From the NCBI RefSeq assembly GCF_036346615.1, contig NZ_CP107836.1, positions 3,348,001-3,412,000 of the forward strand: 64,000 bases of DNA. Direction: 5' to 3'. Shown here in pieces: positions 41,683 to 50,624 of this stretch; the first letter of the stretch is position 1; every line of letters begins with the position of its first letter. This DNA comes from Streptomyces sp. NBC_00523 (GTDB lineage: Bacteria; Actinomycetota; Actinomycetes; Streptomycetales; Streptomycetaceae). The position numbers were made by a program, and so were the translations under genes. Under the pieces are notes generated by a model. That model saw only the letters and a program-made list of their open reading frames with translations, ran no database searches and was not told where the DNA came from.

Positions 41683-44475
41683 CTACTCCTCCGCCGCAGC
41701 CTTCTTGGCGACAGCCTTCTTCGTCGTGGTCTTCTTCGTCGTGGTCTTCTTCGCCGGCGCCTTCTTCGCCGCAGCCTTCTTCGTCGTCTTCTTCTTCGCC
41801 GGCCCCTTGGCCCGCTTCTCCGCCAGCAGCTCGAACCCCCGCTCCGGCGTGATGTCCTCGACACTGTCCCCGGTACGCAGCGTCGCGTTCGTCTCCCCGT
41901 CGGTGACGTAAGGACCGAACCGCCCGTCCTTCACGACGACCGGAGCCCCGCTCACCGGATCCGTGCCCAGCTCCTTCAGCGGCGGCTTCGCCGCGGCCCG
42001 CCCCCGCTGCTTCGGCTGCGCGTAGATCGCCAGCGCCTCTTCGAGCGTGATATCGAAGAGCTGGTCCTCGGAGGTCAGCGACCGCGAGTCCGTGCCCTTC
42101 TTCAGGTACGGCCCGTAGCGCCCGTTCTGCGCCGTGATCTCCACGCCTTCGGCGTCCACGCCGACCACCCGCGGCAGCGACATCAGCTTGAGCGCGTCGG
42201 CCAGCGTCACCGTGTCGATCGACATCGACTTGAACAGCGAGGCCGTCCGCGGCTTCACCGCGTTCTTGCCGGTCTTCGGCGTGCCCTCGGGCAGCACCTC
42301 GGTGACGTACGGCCCGTAGCGGCCGTCCTTGGCGATGATCTGGTTCCCGCTGACCGGGTCCGCGCCGAGTTCGAAGTCGCCGCTCGGCTTGGCCAGCAGC
42401 TCCTCCGCGTACTCGACGGACAGCTCGTCGGGGGCCAGGTCCTCGGGGACGTCCGCGCGCTGGTGGCCCTCGGAGTCCTTCTCGCCGCGCTCGATGTACG
42501 GGCCGTAGCGGCCGACGCGAAGCTTGATGTCGTTGCCGACGGGGAAGGACGAGATCTCCCGCGCGTCGATCGCGCCGAGGTCGGTGACGAGCTCCTTGAG
42601 CCCGCCGAGGTGGTCGCCGTCGCCGTTGCCCGCGTCGGAGGCCGCCCCCGCACCGGCCGCGTCGTCGCCCTCCTGCGTACCGAAGTAGAACCGCTTCAGC
42701 CACGGCACGGACTGGGCCTCACCGCGTGCGATGCGGTCGAGGTCGTCCTCCATGCGGGCCGTGAAGTCGTAGTCGACGAGCCGGCCGAAGTGCTTCTCCA
42801 GCAGGTTGACGACGGCGAACGAGAGGAACGACGGCACCAGGGCCGTGCCCTTCTTGAACACATAGCCGCGGTCGAGGATCGTCCCGATGATCGAGGCGTA
42901 CGTCGACGGCCGGCCGATCTCGCGCTCTTCGAGCTCCTTGACCAGCGACGCCTCGGTGTACCGGGCGGGCGGCTTCGTCGCGTGGCCGTCGACCGAGATC
43001 TCGTCGGCGGACAGCGCGTCGCCCTCGGTGACCTGCGGCAGCCGCCGCTCGCGGTCGTCCAGCTCGGCGTTCGGGTCGTCGGCGCCCTCGACGTACGCCT
43101 TCATGAAGCCGTGGAAGGTGATCGTCTTGCCGGACGCGGAGAACTCGGCGTCCCGCCCGTCGCTCGCCCGGCCGCCGATCTTGACGGTGACCGAGTTACC
43201 GGTCGCGTCCTTCATCTGGGAGGCGACGGTCCGCTTCCAGATCAGCTCGTACAGCCGGAACTGGTCGCCGGTGAGGCCGGTCTCGGCAGGCGTGCGGAAG
43301 CGGTCGCCCGAGGGGCGGATCGCCTCGTGCGCCTCCTGCGCGTTCTTGACCTTGCCGGCGTACGTACGCGGCTTCTCGGGCAGGTAATTCGCCCCGTACA
43401 ACTGCGTGACCTGCGCCCGGGCCGCGGAGACCGCGGTGTCCGAGAGGGTCGTGGAGTCGGTACGCATATAGGTGATGAAGCCGTTCTCGTACAGCTTCTG
43501 CGCGACCTGCATCGTGGCCTTCGCCCCGAAGCCCAGCTTCCGGCTCGCCTCCTGCTGGAGGGTCGTCGTACGGAAGGGCGCGTACGGGGAGCGGCGGTAC
43601 GGCTTCGACTCGACGGACCGCACGGCGAACGAGGAGTCCGCGAGCGCGGCGGCCAGGGCCCGGGCGTTCGCCTCGTCCAGGTGCAGCGTCTGGCCGGAGC
43701 CGGACTTCAGCTGCCCGTCCGCGCCGAAGTCGCGGCCCTGGGCGATGCGGCGCCCGTCGACGGCGCTGAGCCGGGCCGTGAAGGTCGAGGGGTCGGAGGC
43801 GTCGCCGCCCCGCCCGGTGGCGAAGGTTCCGGTCAGGTCCCAGTACTCGGCGGAGCGGAAGGCGATGCGCTCGCGCTCCCGCTCGACGACGAGCCGGGTG
43901 GCGACGGACTGGACGCGGCCCGCCGAGAGCTTCGGCATGACCTTCTTCCACAGGACCGGCGAGACCTCGTAGCCGTAGAGGCGGTCGAGGATACGGCGGG
44001 TCTCCTGGGCGTCGACCATGCGCTGGTTCAGCTCGCGCGGGTTGGCGACGGCGGCGCGGATCGCGTCCTTGGTGATCTCGTGGAAGACCATCCGGTGGAC
44101 AGGGACCTTGGGCCGCAGGACTTCCTGGAGGTGCCACGCGATGGCTTCGCCCTCGCGGTCCTCATCGGTGGCGAGGAAGAGTTCGTCGGACTCGGCCAGC
44201 AGCTGCTTCAGCTTCCTGACCTGGGCCTTCTTGTCCGCGTTGACGACGTAGATCGGCTCGAAGTCGTTCTCGACGTCGACGCCGAGACGGCGCACCTCAC
44301 CGGTGTACTCGTCGGGCACCTCGGCGGCACCGTTCGGGAGGTCGCGGATGTGCCCGACGCTCGCCTCGACAACGTATCCGGGGCCGAGGTAGCCCTTGAT
44401 CGTCTTCGCCTTGGCAGGGGACTCGACAATGACGAGTCGGCGGCCGCCCTGTGCGGTCTCGCTGGTCGGGGACAA
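41683..44475 (-). CDS. topA: DNA topoisomerase I (type IA)
   Basis: A 930-residue enzyme that relaxes negative supercoils. The TOPRIM domain starts VIVESPAKAKTIKGYLG and continues with LATDEDREGEAIAWHL; the active-site Tyr336 lies in GFITYMRTDSTTLS. Several C-terminal repeats (GRYGPYIERG, GRYGPYVTEV, GRYGPYLKKG, GRFGPYVTDG) replace zinc fingers. The last 35 residues are alternating Lys/Ala/Thr, the processivity tail known from Streptomyces TopA. I use the TTG at 44475 (protein begins SPTSETAQGG), preceded by AGAGAAGAG; an ATG at 44511 has no site. It is normally essential in the genus. Confidence 0.95.
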   Translation of the reverse strand: MSPTSETAQGGRRLVIVESPAKAKTIKGYLGPGYVVEASVGHIRDLPNGAAEVPDEYTGEVRRLGVDVENDFEPIYVVNADKKAQVRKLKQLLAESDELFLATDEDREGEAIAWHLQEVLRPKVPVHRMVFHEITKDAIRAAVANPRELNQRMVDAQETRRILDRLYGYEVSPVLWKKVMPKLSAGRVQSVATRLVVERERERIAFRSAEYWDLTGTFATGRGGDASDPSTFTARLSAVDGRRIAQGRDFGADGQLKSGSGQTLHLDEANARALAAALADSSFAVRSVESKPYRRSPYAPFRTTTLQQEASRKLGFGAKATMQVAQKLYENGFITYMRTDSTTLSDTAVSAARAQVTQLYGANYLPEKPRTYAGKVKNAQEAHEAIRPSGDRFRTPAETGLTGDQFRLYELIWKRTVASQMKDATGNSVTVKIGGRASDGRDAEFSASGKTITFHGFMKAYVEGADDPNAELDDRERRLPQVTEGDALSADEISVDGHATKPPARYTEASLVKELEEREIGRPSTYASIIGTILDRGYVFKKGTALVPSFLSFAVVNLLEKHFGRLVDYDFTARMEDDLDRIARGEAQSVPWLKRFYFGTQEGDDAAGAGAASDAGNGDGDHLGGLKELVTDLGAIDAREISSFPVGNDIKLRVGRYGPYIERGEKDSEGHQRADVPEDLAPDELSVEYAEELLAKPSGDFELGADPVSGNQIIAKDGRYGPYVTEVLPEGTPKTGKNAVKPRTASLFKSMSIDTVTLADALKLMSLPRVVGVDAEGVEITAQNGRYGPYLKKGTDSRSLTSEDQLFDITLEEALAIYAQPKQRGRAAAKPPLKELGTDPVSGAPVVVKDGRFGPYVTDGETNATLRTGDSVEDITPERGFELLAEKRAKGPAKKKTTKKAAAKKAPAKKTTTKKTTTKKAVAKKAAAEE

Positions 44476-44812
44476 CTTCGCTCTTCTCTCCGGTCGACGC
44501 TCGGTGGGCATCCGGGGCAGCGCGAGGGCGCTGCCGACAGTGCTGTCGCTGCGGAGTGTGACGGTACAACCCGCCCCCGTGTCAAACGGCAAAAGCCCGC
44601 AACGGCCACTCGAACGGTAACCCGACTTCCGCCATTCCTGCCGCCCGGCCCGCTCGGTCCGCCGCGCGCACGGCCACGGCCTGCGGGTTTCGGTACGGTC
44701 CGGACCGCCCTGCGGGTGCGGGGCGCGAGGGTCACGCGGCCCGGGCGTGTTTCCGGCCTCACCACCGGGTCCTGGAGCGGCCCGGCCTCGTACACCTGCC
44801 GCACCGGCGTAC
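44476..44812. promoter_or_regulatory. Upstream region of topA
   Basis: A 337-base gap without a convincing gene. Nearest topA is an inverted repeat CGACAG-TG-CTGTCG (44535-44548). Further up the minus strand reads TTGACA followed by a GC-rich spacer and TACCGT, a possible promoter with a short spacer. topA of Streptomyces is known to respond to supercoiling; no assignment of that signal is possible here. Confidence 0.4.
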
Positions 44813-45010
44813 TCACGCGCGGCCGAAGCACCACACCCCGAGGACGAGGAAAAGTACGCCGAACACGGTGGCGAGTGCGGTGGAGACAAGGGGGCGCACC
44901 CCGTACGCCACCGGCGCGCGGTTCAGCACACGCGCCCCCGTCCACAGCAGCAGCGCCGCGCCGAACAGTGCGAACGTCGTTCCGGCGAGGACAGCGGGCC
45001 CGCTCTCCAT
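44813..45010 (-). CDS. Small two-TM membrane protein
   Basis: A 65-residue protein with two predicted helices (about 5-24 and 38-60) joined by an arginine-containing loop (NRAPVAYGVRP). ATG at 45010 has GGGAGG about 8 bases upstream; a frame start at 45040 lacks one. Its function is unknown. It lies between the ABC-2 exporter and topA, co-directional with both, so it may be the last gene of the exporter operon. Confidence 0.6.
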   Translation of the reverse strand: MESGPAVLAGTTFALFGAALLLWTGARVLNRAPVAYGVRPLVSTALATVFGVLFLVLGVWCFGRA

Positions 45011-45110
45011 TCCGTACGCCTCCCTCTTCCCCTGCCACATCTCGGATACGCGGGGAGGCTCCCACCGCGGAGCGTCGCGGACGCCAACGCGGGGTGAACA
45101 GCAGGGCGCG

Positions 45111-45950
45111 TCACATCACGTCGAGCGTCGCGCGCCGCCTGCTCCCCCGTTCGAACAGGGCGAGCAGGACGACGGCGAGCAGGGCGTACCCGGCGCCCGT
45201 CAGCAGTTCCGCGGCGATGCCCCGGCCGTCGAGCCCGGCCCCGGCGGACAACTGACGCGCCGCGTCGGCGGCGTGAGTCAGCGGCAGTACGTCCCCGACG
45301 GCCCGCATCCAGCCCGGCAGGGTCTCCCGCGGCACGTTCGCACCGGTCAGGAGCAGGAGTACGGAAGCGGCCACGTTCGATACGAGAAAGACGTCCCGGA
45401 AGCGCAGCCCCAGGGCCCCCAGCGCCAGGCCGAAGGCGGAGCATCCGGCAGCGGCGGCGAGCAGCACCGCGCCGAGCCCGGGAAGAGCCCCAAGCGGAAT
45501 GCGCAGGCCGAGCAGGAGGCAGGCGGCGGAGAGCGTGAAGACGCTGATGACGAGGCCGTTCAGCACATACGGGAGGGCCCGGCCGAACCAGAGCGGAGCA
45601 CGGTGGCGGGGGCTGAGCAGGACCGCGCCGAGCGTCCCGTAGCGCCGCTCGTTGGCGACGGCCATCGTGCCGCCGTACACACAGGCTGTGGACGAGGAGA
45701 TCACGGCGTTGCCGAGCAGGTAGAAGCGGTCGTCGGCGAGGCCCAGCTGCCGTCCCAGGAAGACGAAGAAGAGGAGTTGCAGCAGCGGGCCGACGAGCAG
45801 GGTGCCGATGAACATGGGCGGTGTCGTCCAGTTGAAGAGCGCCCGGTACGAGAGCGCGCCGCCGATCACCACGAGCCTGGCCGAGGAAACGATCCGGCGG
45901 CGGAGGCCGGGCGCGGAACCGGAATCCGCGTGGGGGATACGGGCGGGCAT
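45111..45950 (-). CDS. ABC-2 type transporter permease
   Basis: A 279-residue membrane protein with about six helices (near 55-75, 88-108, 125-150, 165-185, 192-212 and 245-268). The MAVANERRYGTLGAVLLSPRHRAPLWFGRAL stretch is the cytoplasmic coupling segment of ABC-2 drug exporters, and PGWMRAVGDVLPLTHAADAARQL is family-typical. It is the second permease of the exporter, 69 bases after the first; the pair probably forms a heterodimer with the ATPase. Substrate unknown. Confidence 0.85.
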   Translation of the reverse strand: MPARIPHADSGSAPGLRRRIVSSARLVVIGGALSYRALFNWTTPPMFIGTLLVGPLLQLLFFVFLGRQLGLADDRFYLLGNAVISSSTACVYGGTMAVANERRYGTLGAVLLSPRHRAPLWFGRALPYVLNGLVISVFTLSAACLLLGLRIPLGALPGLGAVLLAAAAGCSAFGLALGALGLRFRDVFLVSNVAASVLLLLTGANVPRETLPGWMRAVGDVLPLTHAADAARQLSAGAGLDGRGIAAELLTGAGYALLAVVLLALFERGSRRRATLDVM

Positions 45951-46019
45951 GCGGCAACTCCTGGGGTGGGGCGGAAGGGGAGGCGGGGAGGGCAGGGTCG
46001 GCGCGGGCGGCGCGCCGGG

Positions 46020-46811
46020 TCAGGCCAGGGCGAGGGTCGCGGCGGCCCGCGCGCGCTGTTCGACGCGTCCCAGCACGAGGACGGCGAGCAGCGCGTAGAG
46101 CGCCCCGAGTCCGAGGGCGGCGCCCATCGGGACCAGCACCTCGGCCGCGCCCGCGCCGCCGGAGGTCGCCGCGTGCACCGCGCGGGAGCCCCAGGTGGTG
46201 GGGAGCGCCCAGGAGACCGGACGCGTCCAGTCCGGCAGGACGGTGATCGGCACGAGCATTCCGGAGAGCAGCCACACGGGCGCGTCCAGCGGGTTGGCCA
46301 GCGCGTTCGCGTTGCGCAGCAGGACGAAGGTGGCGGCGAGCAGCAGCCCCATCATCCCGAGCGAGAGCACACAGACCGGGACGGCGGCCAGGAAGAGCAC
46401 CGGATGCGCGAAGTCCAGCGGCACGTCGAAGAGCACGGCGCCCCAGAGCACCGTCGCGCCCATGGAGTAGGTGCCGATCACAGCGGTGGCCAGGGTGATG
46501 GGCAGCAGGACGAGGGCGAGCGGGGTGGGCGAGGCGACGAGCGTTTCCAGGGTGCCCAGCCAGCGCTGGTTCTGCACGGCCCCGCCCGATCCGAAGAGGA
46601 CCGAGGACCAGATGCCCATCAGCCCCGCGCCGACGGCCGCGGTCAGCAGCCGGTCGGGGTCGTCGGCGGCGCGGAAGAGGTAGACGGAGAGCGTCGCGTA
46701 GACCAGGGGGACGAGGACGGCGAAGGTGATCTCCAGCGGCGAACGGCTCATGTACGACACGTGCGTCCGCACGCCGACGGTGGTCAGGCGCAGGGCCCGG
46801 GCGGGCGTCAT
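46020..46811 (-). CDS. ABC-2 type transporter permease
   Basis: A 263-residue six-helix membrane protein. The segment QNQRWLGTLETLVASPTPLALVLLP is the ABC-2 coupling region; PDWTRPVSWALPTTWGSRAVHAA is the conserved motif before the last helices. The ATG at 46811 overlaps the ATPase stop by four bases (ATGA), so its synthesis is coupled to that of the ATPase. The longer frame upstream is a shadow of the ATPase gene. Confidence 0.85.
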   Translation of the reverse strand: MTPARALRLTTVGVRTHVSYMSRSPLEITFAVLVPLVYATLSVYLFRAADDPDRLLTAAVGAGLMGIWSSVLFGSGGAVQNQRWLGTLETLVASPTPLALVLLPITLATAVIGTYSMGATVLWGAVLFDVPLDFAHPVLFLAAVPVCVLSLGMMGLLLAATFVLLRNANALANPLDAPVWLLSGMLVPITVLPDWTRPVSWALPTTWGSRAVHAATSGGAGAAEVLVPMGAALGLGALYALLAVLVLGRVEQRARAAATLALA

Positions 46812-47878
46812 GCGGCGACCTCCCCGTCGAGGTGGCGGTCCGTTCCGGCAACGGGGGCCTGCTCGCCGGGACCCGGCCCGGTCGGTGCGGGCTCCGCGCG
46901 GGAGGGCTCGTCCGCCTCCTCCACGATGGCGATGTAGGCGTCCTCCAGCGTGGGTTCCCGGGTGACGACCCGTCCGACGCGGACCCCGTCGAGCGCCGCC
47001 AGGACCTGTCCGTGCAGGTCGGCGCCGTGCTCCGTCTGCACGATGACGGCCTGTCGGCTGCCCCGGTCCTCGGCGGCCACGCCGTGCACACCGGCCACGG
47101 CACGGATGCGTTCGAGGTGGTCCTCGCCCGCCCCGTACGCCTCGATCTCCAGGATGCCGCGTTCCTGGACGCGGGACTTGAGCCGGTCCGGGGTGCCGAG
47201 TGCCTTGATCGTGCCGCCCGCGATGACGGCGATCCGGTCGCACAGCTCGTCGGCCTCCGCCATGTAATGCGTGGTCAGCAGCACCGTGGTGCCGTCGGCG
47301 CGCAGGTCGGCGACGGTGCGGCGGAGGTCGCGCGCCGCCACCGGGTCCACGCCGATGGAGGGTTCGTCCAGGAACAGCACATCGGGGCCGTGCAGCAGGC
47401 CGCGCGCGATGTGCAGCCGCTGCCGCATGCCCCGCGAGTACCCCTCGACGCGCTCCTTCTCGCGCCCGGCGAGGCCGACCAGGTCGAGGAGTGCGGCGAT
47501 CCGCCGCTTCTGGTCCCGGGGCTCGACTCCGTACAGCTCGGCGAAATAGCGCAGGTTGTCGAGGGCGGAGAGCCGGTCGTACAGGCCCCGGTCACCGCCG
47601 AAGACGTACCCGATCCGGCGGCGTACGGCGACCGGGTCGGACGCCACGTCGTGCCCCAGCACCCGGGCCGTGCCGGAGGTGGGCAGCAGCAGGGTGTTGA
47701 GCATCTTGATGGTGGTGGTCTTGCCCGCGCCGTTCGGCCCGAGCAGCCCGAAGAGTTCGCCGCGCGCCACCTCGAAGGTGATCCCCCGCACGGCTTCGGT
47801 CTCGGTGCGGCGCGGACGCAGGAAGCCGCTCCGGCTGGTGTAGGTGCGGCGCAGGTTCTTCGCCTCGATCGCAAGCAT
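46808..47878 (-). CDS. ABC transporter ATP-binding protein (DrrA-type)
   Basis: A 356-residue ATPase with Walker A GPNGAGKTT (about 47-55), a signature region EGYSRGMRQRLHIARGL (SRGM in place of SGGQ, common in DrrA-like exporters), Walker B DVLFLDEPSIGVDPVA and the switch His in TTHYMAEADELC. The C-terminal 120 residues are the DrrA-type regulatory extension, ending in a Pro/Glu-rich tail. It heads the operon ATPase-permease-permease; the regulator gene lies 72 bases upstream in the same direction. Confidence 0.92.
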   Translation of the reverse strand: MLAIEAKNLRRTYTSRSGFLRPRRTETEAVRGITFEVARGELFGLLGPNGAGKTTTIKMLNTLLLPTSGTARVLGHDVASDPVAVRRRIGYVFGGDRGLYDRLSALDNLRYFAELYGVEPRDQKRRIAALLDLVGLAGREKERVEGYSRGMRQRLHIARGLLHGPDVLFLDEPSIGVDPVAARDLRRTVADLRADGTTVLLTTHYMAEADELCDRIAVIAGGTIKALGTPDRLKSRVQERGILEIEAYGAGEDHLERIRAVAGVHGVAAEDRGSRQAVIVQTEHGADLHGQVLAALDGVRVGRVVTREPTLEDAYIAIVEEADEPSRAEPAPTGPGPGEQAPVAGTDRHLDGEVAA

Positions 47879-47950
47879 GGCCCGGACGCTAGGTCCGTCG
47901 CTGCCGCTCTGCCATCGATTCGGAACCCCCCGAATCGTCCGCGCTCGCGC

Positions 47951-48958
47951 TCATGAGACCGCGCGCAGCACGTCCTCCCCGGAGAGCAGCGCGAGGAGGG
48001 CGCGGCCGGTGTCGGTGAGCTGGTAGTAGACGCTGCGGCCTATCCGGTGCCGGGTGACGACACCGGCCTCGGCGAGGGCCGACAGATGCTCGGAGACCGT
48101 GCTCGGCGCGAGCCCCAGCCGGTCGGCTATCCCGGCGGTGGTGAGCGGACCGCCGAGCTGGCGCAGCACGGAGGCCCGGCCCCGGCCGAGCAGCAGTCCG
48201 AGCCGGTCGCCGCTGTCGGCGCGCTCCACCGGCCGCTCGCGCAGGGCGCCCGCGCCGCGCGCCTGGAAGGACACCGTCAGGACCTCGGGGTCGTCAGTGG
48301 AGTAGAGACGGCAGCCCTCCGCGAAGACGAGGGGCACGAGCAGGAGCCGCCGCTCGCCCGCCCGGTACTCGGCGTCGATGTGCTTCGTCAGCTCCAGGAC
48401 GGGTGGCTGCCACTTGGCCCGGCTCTCCAGGCCGGTGAAGAGCGCGTCGATGCCCTCGGTGGCGAAGGTCCGCGCCCGGATGAGCACTTCGTCCTCGACC
48501 AGGCGGCGCATGACGGGCCAGTGGGCGGCCATCGCGCCCTCCCAGTACGCCGCGTACGCATCGGCGAGCGCCGCGCACGCGCCTTCGGGATCGGCGAGAT
48601 AGGGGCGTACGTACGGATGGTCCTCCAGCCCCGCGTAGTGCTCGGCGATTCCCGCGCGTACGGCGTCGGCCGGGGTGGTCCGTACGGCGTCGAGCTCCGT
48701 CCCGACGGAGGTGGCGCCGACCGGCCGGGGCAGCATGAAGTCGGGGAACTGGTGCGGACCGTCGATCAGCAGCCGGAGCGCATGCGTCCGCTCGTCCTCG
48801 CGCAGCACCTCGCGGGCCCGCACCACCCACTCCTCGTACGGGCGGGAGGGGTGGCGGTGCGGCATCGCGAGATGGAGGCTGCAGAAGGCGTCCCACAGCG
48901 GGCTGATGGCGATACGGGTCGCGCCGAGCGACGCCTCGTCCAGCTCGATCCGGATCAT
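47951..48958 (-). CDS. ArsR-like winged-helix regulator with DUF5937 N-terminus
   Basis: A 335-residue regulator. The N-terminal 240 residues match the DUF5937-type ligand or dimer domain; the C-terminal 90 are an ArsR/HTH_20 winged helix (TTAGIADRLGLAPSTVSEHLSALAEAGVV, then HRIGRSVYYQLT). No metal-binding cysteine motif is visible. Being directly upstream of the ABC exporter on the same strand, it probably controls that operon. ATG 48958 lies four bases after the preceding methyltransferase stop. Confidence 0.85.
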   Translation of the reverse strand: MIRIELDEASLGATRIAISPLWDAFCSLHLAMPHRHPSRPYEEWVVRAREVLREDERTHALRLLIDGPHQFPDFMLPRPVGATSVGTELDAVRTTPADAVRAGIAEHYAGLEDHPYVRPYLADPEGACAALADAYAAYWEGAMAAHWPVMRRLVEDEVLIRARTFATEGIDALFTGLESRAKWQPPVLELTKHIDAEYRAGERRLLLVPLVFAEGCRLYSTDDPEVLTVSFQARGAGALRERPVERADSGDRLGLLLGRGRASVLRQLGGPLTTAGIADRLGLAPSTVSEHLSALAEAGVVTRHRIGRSVYYQLTDTGRALLALLSGEDVLRAVS

Positions 48959-48962
48959 CCGG

Positions 48963-50504
48963 TCACCGCCCGCCCGGGGGCAGCGGCTCCAGGAAGCCCT
49001 CCTCGACCAGCAGCCGGATGGCCTGCGGGGTGCGGTCCCGGAGCAGCACGGGGTCCTCGTTCATCAGCTGGGCGATCGCGTCGAGGATGCGCCCGGCGGG
49101 CAGCGAGCCGTCGCAGACACCGGCGAACCCGGCGCCGACCGCGTCGACCTTGGTGGCCCGCCGCATGCCCCGGTTCTGACGGAGCACCACATGCTCCGGG
49201 TCCTCCGCGCCGGGGAGTCCCACCTGCTCCTGGACCACCTCGGCGGCCAGGGTGAAGTGGGCGGCGAGGAGCGCGGCGTCGTCCTGCTCGCGCAGATAGT
49301 CCTGGCGGGCGAAGTGCGCCTCGACGGCGGGGCCGAGCGGCTGCTCCACCGCGTGCGGCCACTCCTCGATCACGACGGAGGGCTTCCCGGCCGCGGCCGC
49401 GGCGGACTTGCGCAGCGTGATCCAGCCGAAGCCGACGCCCTTCGTCCGCCGCGCCTCGAACTCGTCCAGCCAGGCGTCGTACCGCGCCTCGTACTCCGCC
49501 GGGTCCGTGCGGTGGTCGCCGCTGTCGCGCAGCCACAGCTCGGCGTACTGCGTGACGTCCTGCACCTCGCGCTGCACGATCCAGGCGTCGCAGCCCTCCG
49601 GGACCCAGGTGCGCAGCCGGTCCTGCCACTCCTCGTCCTCGGTGTGCTCCCAGTTGGCCAGGAAGTGCGCGAAGCCGCCCTCGTTGAGCCGGTCGCCGGT
49701 CTGCCGCACCAGGGTCCGGCACAGGTCGTCACCGGCCATTCCGCCGTCGCGGTAGGTGAGCCGGGCGCCCGGGGAGATGACGAACGGCGGGTTGGAGACG
49801 ATCAGGTCGAAGGTCTCGGCGCCGACCGGCTCGTACAGCGAGCCTTCGCGCAGGTCGGCGGGGGCGGCGCCGGACAGGGCGAGGGTGAGCCGGGTGAACG
49901 CGAGGGCGCGCGGATTGAGGTCGGTCGCCGTGACCCTGGTGGCGTGCTGCGCGGCGTGCAGCGCCTGGATGCCGGAGCCCGTACCGATATCGAGGGCGGA
50001 GCCGACGGGCTTGCGGACGGTGATCCCGGCCAGGGTGGTGGAGGCCCCGCCGATGCCGAGGACGACGCCCTTCTCGTGCGAGCCGATCCCACCGGCGCCG
50101 CCCACCGCGCAGCCGAGGTCGGAGACGATGAACCAGTCCTCGCCGTCCGGCCCGCCGTACGGCCGCACATCGACGGTCGCCCGCACCTCGCCGGCCGTCT
50201 CGGCCAGCCAGCCGTCCGCCACGCACTCCTTCAGCGGGAGCACGGCCGCCGCCCGCTCGACGGGCACGGGGCGCTGGAGGAGGAAGAGGCGCACCAGCGT
50301 GTCGAGCGGCGCGTCGCCACGGGTGGCCCGCAGCGCCGGGACCGTCTCACTGCGCGCCAGCGCGGCGTAGGCGGACCCGCCGAGCCGGTCGAGGAGCCCG
50401 TCGGCCGTGAACGCGGCCGCGAGCAGGGCCTCGCGGAACCGGTGCGCGTGGTCCGCCGCGGGAAGGTCTGCTGCGAAAAGGCTGGTCTTACTCACGTGCT
50501 CCAT
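48963..50504 (-). CDS. Class I methyltransferase (HemK/RlmG-like, NPPF motif)
   Basis: A 513-residue protein. An N-terminal helical domain (about 1-140) precedes the Rossmann domain with motif I ALDIGTGSGIQALHAAQ, ATDLNPRALAFTRL and catalytic motif IV LIVSNPPFVISPG, the N/D-PP-F/Y signature of N-methyltransferases acting on rRNA, tRNA or release factors. The C-terminal 200 residues are unusual for the family. I chose the ATG at 50504 with GGGAG 8 bases upstream; a GTG nine bases downstream is an alternative. Four bases separate it from the regulator gene. Confidence 0.85.
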   Translation of the reverse strand: MEHVSKTSLFAADLPAADHAHRFREALLAAAFTADGLLDRLGGSAYAALARSETVPALRATRGDAPLDTLVRLFLLQRPVPVERAAAVLPLKECVADGWLAETAGEVRATVDVRPYGGPDGEDWFIVSDLGCAVGGAGGIGSHEKGVVLGIGGASTTLAGITVRKPVGSALDIGTGSGIQALHAAQHATRVTATDLNPRALAFTRLTLALSGAAPADLREGSLYEPVGAETFDLIVSNPPFVISPGARLTYRDGGMAGDDLCRTLVRQTGDRLNEGGFAHFLANWEHTEDEEWQDRLRTWVPEGCDAWIVQREVQDVTQYAELWLRDSGDHRTDPAEYEARYDAWLDEFEARRTKGVGFGWITLRKSAAAAAGKPSVVIEEWPHAVEQPLGPAVEAHFARQDYLREQDDAALLAAHFTLAAEVVQEQVGLPGAEDPEHVVLRQNRGMRRATKVDAVGAGFAGVCDGSLPAGRILDAIAQLMNEDPVLLRDRTPQAIRLLVEEGFLEPLPPGGR

Positions 50505-50529
50505 TGTGACGGCTCCCGCTGACAACGGC

Positions 50530-50576
50530 AGCGGCCCGGCCACCGCACCGGGTATCCCCGGGGTGGCCGGGCCGCT
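50530..50576 (-). terminator. Hairpin terminator downstream of lipoprotein gene
   Basis: Perfect 15-bp arms (50530-50544 and 50562-50576) around a 17-base loop that itself contains a CCGGGGTATCCCCGG-like palindrome. It lies directly after the stop of the lipoprotein gene (50625) in its direction of transcription and before the methyltransferase start. Confidence 0.7.
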
Positions 50577-50624
50577 CACCCGGTTTCCGTCCGCTCTCCG
50601 CGGGCCGTGACGCCGTGCGCCCGG

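Noticed and set aside
41554..45255. 1233-residue plus-strand frame across topA
   Set aside because: Entirely antisense to topA and its neighbours; repetitive Leu/Arg/Val composition without motifs.
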